A stretch of DNA of 5,025 bases from Chloroflexota bacterium. GTDB lineage: Bacteria > Chloroflexota > Dehalococcoidia > UBA2979. A model generated the notes under the pieces. That model did not search any database. It was not told the DNA's origin and saw nothing but the letters and a program-made list of their open reading frames with translations. The stretch is from NCBI GenBank assembly GCA_002725365.1, contig PBOW01000003.1, forward strand, positions 5,045-10,069, in the 5' to 3' direction. How positions within the stretch are numbered: the stretch's first letter is position 1; every line of letters starts with the position of its first letter. Below are positions 1 to 5,025 of the stretch, one piece after another. Both the position numbers and the translations under genes were made by a program.

Positions 1-303
1 GGCAGAGGAAAACGCGGATCCCCGATGTTTTCGGTTGATATAGAGGGATATCGGCGACGGCATAGAGAACGATTGATTGACTTGGCTGAAGAGGTTGCCA
101 ATGACGTAAGTGAATCTGGGGATATCATCGAATTGAAGCCTATGTCGGCAGCGGATCGGCGCATAATACATGTTACCCTTCAAGAGCGGAGTGACGTTGT
201 GACGCAGTCGATCGGAAAGGGTCGAGATCGACGAATTGAGGTTCTTCCGGCTGATGAGGAGTCCGAATTCGAAGATGATGTGGCTGGCGATGAGGATGAT
301 TAG
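1..303 (+). CDS. khpB: KhpB/Jag RNA-binding protein, C-terminal R3H domain (5' end outside window)
   Basis: This is the C-terminal 100 residues of a Jag/KhpB (SpoIIIJ-associated) protein, a cytoplasmic RNA-binding protein with Jag-N, KH and R3H domains in its full form. The frame is open from base 1, so the ATG at 25 is internal and the gene begins outside the window. The sequence shows the KH-R3H junction signature VDIEGYRRRHRERL, then LKPMSAADRRIIH, which carries the R-x-x-x-H core of the R3H domain, then TQSIGKGRDRRIEVLP, the usual closing segment of the family. The protein ends in an acidic tail (EESEFEDDVAGDEDD), common in this family. The KH domain lies upstream and cannot be seen. The place directly before parA/parB matches the conserved oriC-region order, where yidC normally precedes it. 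Family assignment is firm; its RNA targets here are unknown. Confidence 0.9.
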   Translation, partial: GRGKRGSPMFSVDIEGYRRRHRERLIDLAEEVANDVSESGDIIELKPMSAADRRIIHVTLQERSDVVTQSIGKGRDRRIEVLPADEESEFEDDVAGDEDD

Positions 304-365
304 ACCATAACAGGTTGTCAGAGTTGATTGACTAGCCACCTGCCCGCTCACTAGGAGCTGTAATT

Positions 366-369
366 AGGA
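366..369 (+). promoter_or_regulatory. Weak ribosome binding site (AGGA) for the kinase-ParA gene
   Basis: AGGA lies 8 bases before the TTG at 378, the best-placed Shine-Dalgarno match for any candidate start of this gene. A stronger AGGAG at 353-357 is 20 bases from the TTG, too far to serve it. The ATG at 441 has only a poor purine run just before it. The site favours TTG 378, or GTG 384 at 14 bases, but does not settle the start. Confidence 0.35.
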
Positions 370-377
370 TTGGTTCG

Positions 378-2105
378 TTGCCGGTGACTTGGGAAACTGA
401 TCTCAGTCGAGTAGATGTATATCGTGCAGCAAGAGAAGCGATGCCTTTTTTGATGGTGGGTCCGGTGACTTGGGATGTTTTTGAGGATGATTCGAAATTG
501 CCAGGTGGGCCAGTATCGTTTGCTGCTCGGACCGCTGCGGCATTAGGGGCTCGGGCTCATATTTTGACTGGTGGTGCGGAAGATGCCAGTCTTACGGCCT
601 TAGCAGGTCACACAGTACATTCGGTTAAGGGACTCGCGACGGAATCTTGGAGTATTTACAACTCGAGCTCAGGCAGACGACGGCTTAGGTTGATTGAGCA
701 CCTCGGTCGGATGCTTAGTCCAGACGATCTCGTTGAAGGTTGGCCAGAACCGAGAAACTTGTTTTTGGCGCCACTCATACCAGATGACGTCGACGTATTA
801 TCGTTCTTAGACCGATTTTCTTCAGCTGCAGCTTGGGTTCTTGGGCAAGGTCTCCAAAGACAGGTTGACGATGAGGGTTTCGTGTATCACCCGGCTGAGC
901 CGACTGAATTACTGCTGAATTGTCTATCGCTGAGGACTTCTTTGTTTCTATCCTCAGATGAGATCGCCAGCTGGTCAAGGGAGGCCATTGAGGAGGTTGC
1001 CGGTAGGTGTAGGCAATTTGTTATTACCAAAGGAGCTGAGGGACTAGAAGTCAAAATGTCTGGTGACACTTATAATGTGGGGGCAGTTTCCGCGCAGGTT
1101 GTTGATACAACAGGTGCCGGTGATTCATCTGCGGCAGCGTACTCTATCACTTCAGCGATGGGAGTAGTGAACGCGGGGCAGTTAGCAGCAGGGTATGGAG
1201 CTATGACAGTGGAGCGAGTTGGTCCGGCACCAATGCCTCGTTGGCCGGAGATTCGAGGCCGGGTTGCGGATTCGTTAGCGGCTCAGGAGGCAAGCTCCCT
1301 TACGGATGGGCAGGAGCGCTTAGGTCGGCGAGCTTTTCGAATTGCGATTGCCAACCAAAAAGGGGGAGTCGGAAAGACCACTACAGCAGTTTCTCTTGCA
1401 GCATCTCTCGCGGAGATGGGCCAAAGAGTACTTCTCGTGGATGGCGACCCTCAGGCAAATGCCACTTCCTCCTTACTAGGCCGGAGTCGCCAGGGCGCTA
1501 GTGGAGATGGGCTCTACCGCGTGCTACTCGACGGAGAATCGGTTTCTGCCATGAGGGTTACAGCCGGAAGGCCGGGACTAGATATCCTAGGTGGGTCGAC
1601 AGCGCTCGCAGGAGCTGAAATAGAGCTAGTTGGGCTAATGGCCCGAGAAAGCAAGCTGAGGCGTGCCCTAGATGAGATTGATTCTCAATATGACTATATT
1701 TTGATGGACTGCCCTCCCGCTCTTGGTTTATTAACCATTAATTCGCTTGTTGCTGCTGACTATGTCGTGATTCCTTTGCAATGTGAATACTTTGCTTTAG
1801 AGGGGCTGAGCTCACTGGAGCAAACTATTGACTTAGTGCGAGGTAGCCTTAATCCAAGTCTGGATATTTTGGGTATTGCACTGACAATGTATGACGCTAG
1901 AGCTAATTTATCAGCCGAGGTGGTGGCAGAGATCAAGTCCCATTATCCGCAAACCTTGGATACGGTTGTGCCGCGTTCGGTTCGTTTGGCTGAGGCGCCG
2001 AGCCACGTGATGACGATCAATGAATATGCTCCGGGATCACCGGGTGCGATTGCATATATGGATTTGGCGAAGGAGGTTCATCGGCGCCTAGCAGAAATGG
2101 GCTGA
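378..2105 (+). CDS. parA: PfkB-family kinase fused to ParA chromosome-partitioning ATPase
   Basis: This is a 575-residue, two-domain protein. Residues about 22-295 form a ribokinase/PfkB-type domain: strand PFLMVGPVTWDVF (23-35), GGPVSFAARTAAALGA (43-58) as the substrate-side signature, QG..R (157-161), VITKGAEG (215-222), and DTTGAGD (243-249) with the anion hole and catalytic Asp249. The usual N of the N-x-x-E motif appears to be Ser (LSSDE, 191-195). After a linker (about 296-319) comes a full Soj-like ParA: deviant Walker A KGGVGKTT (328-335), VDGDPQANATSSL (354-366), Walker B ILMDCPP (441-447) and VPRSVRLAEAPSH (531-543). ParA binds DNA as an ATP dimer and is stimulated by ParB, whose gene follows 33 bases later. 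No ATG, GTG or TTG lies in frame between codon 286 and the Walker A motif, so ParA cannot start alone near its normal N-terminus. The start is uncertain: TTG 378, GTG 384, or ATG 441, the last giving the most family-like N-terminus. The kinase substrate is unknown. Confidence 0.9.
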   Translation: MPVTWETDLSRVDVYRAAREAMPFLMVGPVTWDVFEDDSKLPGGPVSFAARTAAALGARAHILTGGAEDASLTALAGHTVHSVKGLATESWSIYNSSSGRRRLRLIEHLGRMLSPDDLVEGWPEPRNLFLAPLIPDDVDVLSFLDRFSSAAAWVLGQGLQRQVDDEGFVYHPAEPTELLLNCLSLRTSLFLSSDEIASWSREAIEEVAGRCRQFVITKGAEGLEVKMSGDTYNVGAVSAQVVDTTGAGDSSAAAYSITSAMGVVNAGQLAAGYGAMTVERVGPAPMPRWPEIRGRVADSLAAQEASSLTDGQERLGRRAFRIAIANQKGGVGKTTTAVSLAASLAEMGQRVLLVDGDPQANATSSLLGRSRQGASGDGLYRVLLDGESVSAMRVTAGRPGLDILGGSTALAGAEIELVGLMARESKLRRALDEIDSQYDYILMDCPPALGLLTINSLVAADYVVIPLQCEYFALEGLSSLEQTIDLVRGSLNPSLDILGIALTMYDARANLSAEVVAEIKSHYPQTLDTVVPRSVRLAEAPSHVMTINEYAPGSPGAIAYMDLAKEVHRRLAEMG

Positions 2106-2123
2106 TGAGTGTTTTAAGCTCGG

Positions 2124-2130
2124 AAGGAGG
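2124..2130 (+). promoter_or_regulatory. Strong ribosome binding site of parB
   Basis: AAGGAGG, a near-perfect anti-16S match, lies 8 bases before the parB ATG at 2139. It sits inside the 33-base gap after the ParA stop. It is much stronger than the site of the upstream fusion gene, so ParB may be translated more efficiently than ParA from a shared message, which would fit the usual excess of ParB (inference). Confidence 0.8.
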
Positions 2131-2138
2131 ATCGGGAG

Positions 2139-3011
2139 ATGAGTGGTACACCTCGACTAGGACGTGGTTTAGATGCGTTGTTCAACGAGGGGGCTCGGGG
2201 AAGTAGTGTTGGGACACAGAGTGGACTGATGCTTGATGTGTCAGAGATACAGCCAGACCCTAATCAGCCTCGAAAGAATTTTCGGCCGGAGGCAATGGAT
2301 GAACTTGTGGAATCCATTAGAATTCACGGAGTATTGCAGCCAATTCTAGTGTCTAAGAAGGACGGATCTGAGGGCTACACGATAGTTGCAGGTGAACGGC
2401 GTTGGCGAGCAGCACAGAGCATAGGTCTTCAGCAAATCCCAGCCATCGTGAGAGATACCGATTCCACGAGTCGTATGCTTTTAGCACTGGTGGAGAATTT
2501 ACAGCGGTCTGACCTGGGAATTCTGGAGGAAGCCGCGGCGTATGACCAGCTGCAGAACGAGTTTGGGCTTACGCAACAAGAGATTGGACGCCGTGTAGGG
2601 CGATCGAGAAGCGCTGTTGCGAATACACTGCGCCTTTTAGATCTACCCTCTGCGGTAATGGAGTTGGTGAGGAGCGGTGATATTAGCGCTGGGCACGCGC
2701 GTGCACTACTTCAGCTCCAGAACTATGATCGGCAAATCGAGATAGCAACGCTGATCACGGATGACGGGCTCAGTGTGCGTGATGTTGAGCGGCTGATTGC
2801 CAAAGAGGGTAACTCAAAACCAAAGAGGCGGACGCAGCTACCGGCAGATTCTGAGAGTAGTCGTCTAGAGGAGGCAATCCAACAGAAGTTGGGAACTCGT
2901 GTGACACTTAAGCGGAATAGCAAGGGGCAAGGTCAGATGATTATACATTTCTATTCAGATGACGAGCTGACAGGGATCATTGAGAAGATTATCCCTGATG
3001 GTGATTTCTAG
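2139..3011 (+). CDS. parB: ParB/Spo0J chromosome-partitioning protein
   Basis: ParB binds parS sites near the origin, loads and slides along DNA as a CTP-dependent clamp, and stimulates the ParA ATPase. All expected parts are present in 290 residues, a normal length. PRLGRGLDALF (5-15) is the N-terminal ParA-activating motif. VSEIQPDPNQPRKNF (34-48) and HGVLQPILV (63-71) lead into GERRWRAA (85-92), the CTP-binding box. ENLQRSDLGILEEA (119-132) is the third conserved box. A helix-turn-helix follows at about 143-170 (GLTQQEIGRRVGRSRSAVAN). The C-terminal dimerisation domain spans about 240-288 (LEEAIQQKLGTRV, GQMIIHFYSDDEL), after a basic, probably flexible linker containing KPKRR. The ATG is fixed by a strong ribosome binding site. 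No key motif is missing. It lies 33 bases after the ParA fusion gene and 24 before the RidA-like gene, consistent with an operon. Confidence 0.96.
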   Translation: MSGTPRLGRGLDALFNEGARGSSVGTQSGLMLDVSEIQPDPNQPRKNFRPEAMDELVESIRIHGVLQPILVSKKDGSEGYTIVAGERRWRAAQSIGLQQIPAIVRDTDSTSRMLLALVENLQRSDLGILEEAAAYDQLQNEFGLTQQEIGRRVGRSRSAVANTLRLLDLPSAVMELVRSGDISAGHARALLQLQNYDRQIEIATLITDDGLSVRDVERLIAKEGNSKPKRRTQLPADSESSRLEEAIQQKLGTRVTLKRNSKGQGQMIIHFYSDDELTGIIEKIIPDGDF

Positions 3012-3035
3012 GATAGGAAGTAAGGGGACCAGTAG

Positions 3036-3521
3036 ATGAACGATATAGTGTTTTCACGTGACGTCGAGCGCACCTTGGAGTCACTTAGGCTGGAACTTCC
3101 GAAGGTAAGTCCGCCACTGGCTTTGTATGTACCGGTCAGGGTGTCGGGGCGGTATCTGTACGTATCAGGGCAGATAGCTCAGAAGGATGGTTCCTTAGTC
3201 CATCCAGGTCAGGTTGGATCGGTAGTGTCCATAGAAGAGGCAGTTGAAGCTGCAGCTGAGTGTGCAATTAACGCACTGGCCCATGTGGCTGCGATGAGAG
3301 GCTCTTTGGACGGACTACGTGTTGTGAAATTGACAGGTTTCGTGGCCGCGAGTTCTGACTTCAAAGGTCAGGCTAAGGTAATTGATGGGGCCAGTCAGGT
3401 TCTCATAGATATCCTTGGAGAGTCTGCTGGTATGGGTGCGCGAGCAGCATTAGGTGTGTCATCTCTTCCCCTTGGGGCAAGTGTAGAAGTTGAACTAGTA
3501 CTGGAAACAGACGACAACTAG
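3036..3521 (+). CDS. RidA/YjgF/UK114-family protein (YjgF-like subgroup 1)
   Basis: RidA proteins are small trimeric enzymes; the best-known members deaminate reactive enamine/imine intermediates made by PLP enzymes. This 161-residue protein matches the longer subgroup (cd02199 type) rather than canonical RidA of about 130 residues. It has an N-terminal segment RTLESLRLELPKVSPPLALYVPV, then YLYVSGQIAQKDGSLVHPGQVG (40-61), EEAVEAAAECAINALAHV (67-84), VVKLTGFVAASSDF (96-109), DGASQVL (117-123) and ARAALGVSSLPLGASVEVE (135-153). Arg136 aligns with the arginine that binds the substrate carboxylate in RidA. The subgroup often has His two residues before this Arg (HAR); here it is Gly (GAR). Enzymatic activity of this subgroup is not well established, so deaminase function is an inference. 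The ATG follows AAGGGG (3022-3027) by 8 bases and lies 24 bases after parB, suggesting co-transcription. Confidence 0.88.
   Translation: MNDIVFSRDVERTLESLRLELPKVSPPLALYVPVRVSGRYLYVSGQIAQKDGSLVHPGQVGSVVSIEEAVEAAAECAINALAHVAAMRGSLDGLRVVKLTGFVAASSDFKGQAKVIDGASQVLIDILGESAGMGARAALGVSSLPLGASVEVELVLETDDN
3050..3065 (+). promoter_or_regulatory. Possible degenerate parS-like site
   Basis: The 16 bases GTTTTCACGTGACGTC share an uninterrupted 10-base core, TTTCACGTGA, with the classical parS consensus TGTTTCACGTGAAACA, giving 10 of 16 matches. The left half is nearly right and the right half is poor. It lies inside codons 5-10 of the RidA-like gene, 39 bases after the parB stop. parS sites commonly fall inside genes near parAB, but four of five flanking bases on the right differ, so this may be coincidence or a weak half-site. 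Confidence 0.25.
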
Positions 3522-3559
3522 AGTTACTGTCTTTAAGATGATGGAAAGTTCCTAGATTG

Positions 3560-3564
3560 GGAGG
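3560..3564 (+). promoter_or_regulatory. Ribosome binding site deciding the start of the DinB-like gene
   Basis: GGAGG lies 10 bases before the ATG at 3575. A TTG at 3557 is also in frame, but this site overlaps the codons just after it and so could not serve it. This favours ATG 3575 and a 163-residue product. Confidence 0.7.
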
Positions 3565-3574
3565 CGGACTGCAA

Positions 3575-4066
3575 ATGGCACGTATCGATTTTGTGACCGG
3601 GGCTCCCGAGAAATATTCTGGGCTTGTGGATCAGATCGAACAAGCTCGATCTTCTCTGAGGGTTGTTGTGGCACAGGAGGCGGAGGCGAATATGAGACTC
3701 CATGCTAACTCCGAAGACTGGTCGGCCAAGCGAACTCTTGCGCATCTGGGTGTTTATTTGAGGCTTAATTCAGTGTTCATCAGGCGAATTGCCACGATGA
3801 GCGATCCTGAACGCCAGCCTATTGATGAGGAAAAGGCAATAGAGGAATCAAACTTCATGACGGGGTCTGCGATGGATTTAATGCAGAGCATAGATCAGAG
3901 TGTGGATGAAACTATTGAATTACTATCAAGGACTCCTGACGCGTCGTGGGGGCGCAGAGGGTCCGTTGAGGGTGTGAGTCGTTCGCTGCGTCAGCAGGTG
4001 GAAGGTTATAGTTCACATATTTTGGAACATACCGAGCAGATCAAAATGGCTCTCGCTCAGAACTAG
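3575..4066 (+). CDS. DinB-like (DinB_2 superfamily) four-helix-bundle protein
   Basis: This is a 163-residue, mostly helical protein with the layout of the DinB/DfsB superfamily, whose members are four-helix bundles that often bind a metal through three histidines; some are thiol-dependent transferases or hydrolases. The signature features are DWSAKRTLAHLGVYLRLNS (48-66), whose His57 sits in the usual W-s-x-x-x-x-L-a-H-L motif; a middle helix with QSIDQSVDETIELLSRTPDASWGRRG (104-129); and a last helix SSHILEHTEQI (146-156) with H148-x3-H152. His57, His148 and His152 are the likely metal ligands. The start at 3575 is chosen from its ribosome binding site. It follows the RidA-like gene by 53 bases and overlaps the convergent sulfurtransferase gene by 4 bases. 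Reaction and substrate are unknown. It has no visible similarity to E. coli DinB (DNA polymerase IV) despite the shared name. Confidence 0.75.
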   Translation: MARIDFVTGAPEKYSGLVDQIEQARSSLRVVVAQEAEANMRLHANSEDWSAKRTLAHLGVYLRLNSVFIRRIATMSDPERQPIDEEKAIEESNFMTGSAMDLMQSIDQSVDETIELLSRTPDASWGRRGSVEGVSRSLRQQVEGYSSHILEHTEQIKMALAQN

Positions 4067-4911
4067 TCCTTCTCAATTGGAAGATCGGTAAGGTAGGACC
4101 ATTCCGCCCAGGATCCGTCATAATTTCGGACGTTGTCCCATTTCAATATTTCTGACATGGCAAACCACGACACCGCGGATCGAATTCCTCCGCCACAGTA
4201 GGGAAAAACCACCGACCCTTGATTGATACCGGCATCTTGATACAACTGAAGTAGTTGACTTTGAGCATGAAATTTCCCAGTAGTATCCATAAGGGACTCC
4301 CAGTTAAGATGGGCGGCCCCGGGGATGCGTCCTTGGCGTGGTGCTGGATGGTCGCCAGGGAGCCCCGTATATTCTTCGATTGACCTGCAATCAAGTATTT
4401 GTTCTGCAGCAGTTGAGTTTTTGATGCTGCTAAGAAGATCTTCTTTTCCGGCGATCAAAGACTCATCGGGATCTAGGAGATTGCAGTGGACTTTGACCGG
4501 TGGCAGTTTTGTCGGAAGATCTTCAAGTCCGCCGTGCAGCATTGTTCGGAGAGAGGCTTCGGCAACACATACATTTTCGATGCCAAAGTATCGAAGTGCC
4601 CAATAGGCTCGGTACGGCCAAGGTGATTTGTCAGTTGCGAGACAGACGATGATTTGGTCAGTCCCAGCTCCACGGATTCCTAGTCCGCCTAGGGTGGTTT
4701 CGAACATGTCCTTGTCTGGTATGAGGGCTCTTATTCCGTCTCGGGTAGTGGTGAAATCCCCATATCCATCAGCCCATACGCTGGACTGGAGATGAAGGTC
4801 ATCATACTCATTTTGTGCTGCACCAACATGCAGAAAAAGCATTTCGTGCTCAGGTGACATGGAGTTGATCCAGCTAATGGTTGCCACCGGTGGAACCTGC
4901 AAGACAGTCAT
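4063..4911 (-). CDS. Tandem-rhodanese sulfurtransferase (thiosulfate or 3-mercaptopyruvate sulfurtransferase-like)
   Basis: This 282-residue protein has two rhodanese domains, the normal size for the TST/MST (SseA) family, which moves sulfane sulfur from thiosulfate or 3-mercaptopyruvate to cyanide, thiols or proteins through a cysteine persulfide. The N-terminal domain (about 1-130) is non-catalytic: the active-loop region reads VCLATDKSPWPYRAYWALRY (89-108), with no loop cysteine. The C-terminal domain has LDCRSIEEYTG (173-183), GRIPGAAHLNW (194-204), catalytic Cys239 in PYCGGGIRS (237-245), and NVRNYDGSWAEW (260-271), closing like bacterial thiosulfate sulfurtransferases. The loop CGGGIRS is between the TST form (CRIGERS) and the MST form (CGSGVTA), so donor preference cannot be assigned. 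No signal peptide is seen, so it is probably cytoplasmic. The ATG at 4911 is supported by AAGGA 6 bases upstream. Confidence 0.92.
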   Translation of the reverse strand: MTVLQVPPVATISWINSMSPEHEMLFLHVGAAQNEYDDLHLQSSVWADGYGDFTTTRDGIRALIPDKDMFETTLGGLGIRGAGTDQIIVCLATDKSPWPYRAYWALRYFGIENVCVAEASLRTMLHGGLEDLPTKLPPVKVHCNLLDPDESLIAGKEDLLSSIKNSTAAEQILDCRSIEEYTGLPGDHPAPRQGRIPGAAHLNWESLMDTTGKFHAQSQLLQLYQDAGINQGSVVFPYCGGGIRSAVSWFAMSEILKWDNVRNYDGSWAEWSYLTDLPIEKD

Positions 4912-4917
4912 AGTACG

Positions 4918-4922
4918 TCCTT
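4918..4922 (-). promoter_or_regulatory. Ribosome binding site of the sulfurtransferase gene
   Basis: On the minus strand AAGGA (within AAAAGGACG) sits 6 bases before the ATG at 4911-4909. The frame stays open upstream to the window edge but holds no ATG, GTG or TTG there, so this site and ATG are the best start. Confidence 0.65.
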
Positions 4923-4939
4923 TTCGTTGAAGAATATTA

Positions 4940-5025
4940 TTATTCAGGCCTAGGAGTAGTCCGGCGACCGGCTCGCCTTCCTCGTCTCCGAGGTCTTTTA
5001 CGTGGCGTAGGTTCTGGGCTTGACT
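4940..5025 (-). CDS. Possible C-terminal tail of an upstream minus-strand gene (partial)
   Basis: One minus-strand frame reads about 27 residues, including PEPTPRKRPRRRGRRAGRR, and stops at a TAA (4942-4940), 28 bases before the sulfurtransferase ATG. A basic Arg/Pro-rich C-terminus followed by a short gap and a ribosome binding site is what the end of an RNA- or DNA-binding protein gene in the same operon would look like, for example the tail of an RNA helicase. No conserved domain is inside the window, and two other frames (the sulfurtransferase frame and one plus-strand frame) are also open across this stretch, so coding is uncertain. Confidence 0.35.
   Translation of the reverse strand, partial: SSPEPTPRKRPRRRGRRAGRRTTPRPE

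Noticed and set aside
25..303. Complete 92-residue small gene starting at ATG 25
   Set aside because: The frame is open to base 1 and the residues match the internal KH-R3H junction of Jag, so it is a 5'-truncated view of a longer gene.
328..356. Promoter in the gap before the kinase-ParA gene (TTGACT as -35)
   Set aside because: No acceptable -10 hexamer occurs at 16-18 bases; CTAGGA/TAGGAG are poor matches.
2000..2015. Second CACGTG at the end of the ParA coding region as a parS site
   Set aside because: The flanks do not match the parS consensus beyond the hexamer and one or two bases.
4069..4083. Hairpin CTTC-TCAATTG-GAAG as a bidirectional terminator between the convergent genes
   Set aside because: The stem is only 4 pairs, it lies inside the sulfurtransferase coding region and no T-run follows.
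4325..4606. Plus-strand reading frame of 93 codons opposite the sulfurtransferase
   Set aside because: It is antisense to a clearly conserved protein and its translation shows no family motif; the same holds for the other overlapping frames in 775-1501, 2723-2923 and 3533-3745.
4912..5025. Longer N-terminus for the sulfurtransferase, since its frame is open to the window edge
   Set aside because: There is no ATG, GTG or TTG in the extension, the ATG at 4911 has a well-placed AAGGA, and the protein is already full family length.

Overview
The window looks like an origin-proximal chromosome-segregation locus of a bacterium with roughly 50% GC. On the plus strand lie, in order: the 3' end of khpB/jag (R3H domain), a gene joining a PfkB-type sugar-kinase domain to a complete ParA ATPase, parB, a RidA-family gene and a DinB-like gene. 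On the minus strand, converging on these, is a tandem-rhodanese sulfurtransferase, with the possible tail of another minus-strand gene at the right edge. The jag to parA to parB order is typical of the oriC region of many bacteria (rpmH-rnpA-yidC-jag-rsmG-parA-parB). The kinase resembles the PfkB variants with a QG..R motif and an S-for-N change that I associate with Chloroflexota-like genomes, so a Dehalococcoidia/SAR202-type organism is possible. That assignment is a weak inference from memory, not something the sequence proves.

Layout: 1-303 khpB/jag, missing its 5' end; 304-377 a short gap with no clear promoter or terminator; 378-2105 the kinase-ParA fusion with an uncertain start; 2139-3011 parB behind a strong ribosome binding site; 3036-3521 RidA-like; 3575-4066 DinB-like; 4063-4911 (minus) sulfurtransferase, overlapping the DinB-like gene tail to tail by 4 bases; 4940-5025 (minus) a possible Arg/Pro-rich C-terminal tail. 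Gaps on the plus strand are 24-74 bases, so all five plus genes could be one transcript. No tRNA, rRNA, IS element, CRISPR array or convincing terminator was seen.

How the genes work together: ParA and ParB form the partition machine that moves the replication origin, and KhpB is an RNA-binding protein usually encoded nearby. The striking feature is that ParA has no start codon of its own and is the C-terminal half of a 575-residue protein. The N-terminal half keeps the GAGD catalytic motif of ribokinase-family enzymes. A small-molecule kinase is therefore physically tied to the segregation ATPase, which may link metabolism to segregation or simply tether two activities. RidA (enamine/imine deaminase), the DinB-like protein and the sulfurtransferase are general metabolic or protective genes with no visible mechanistic link to partition.
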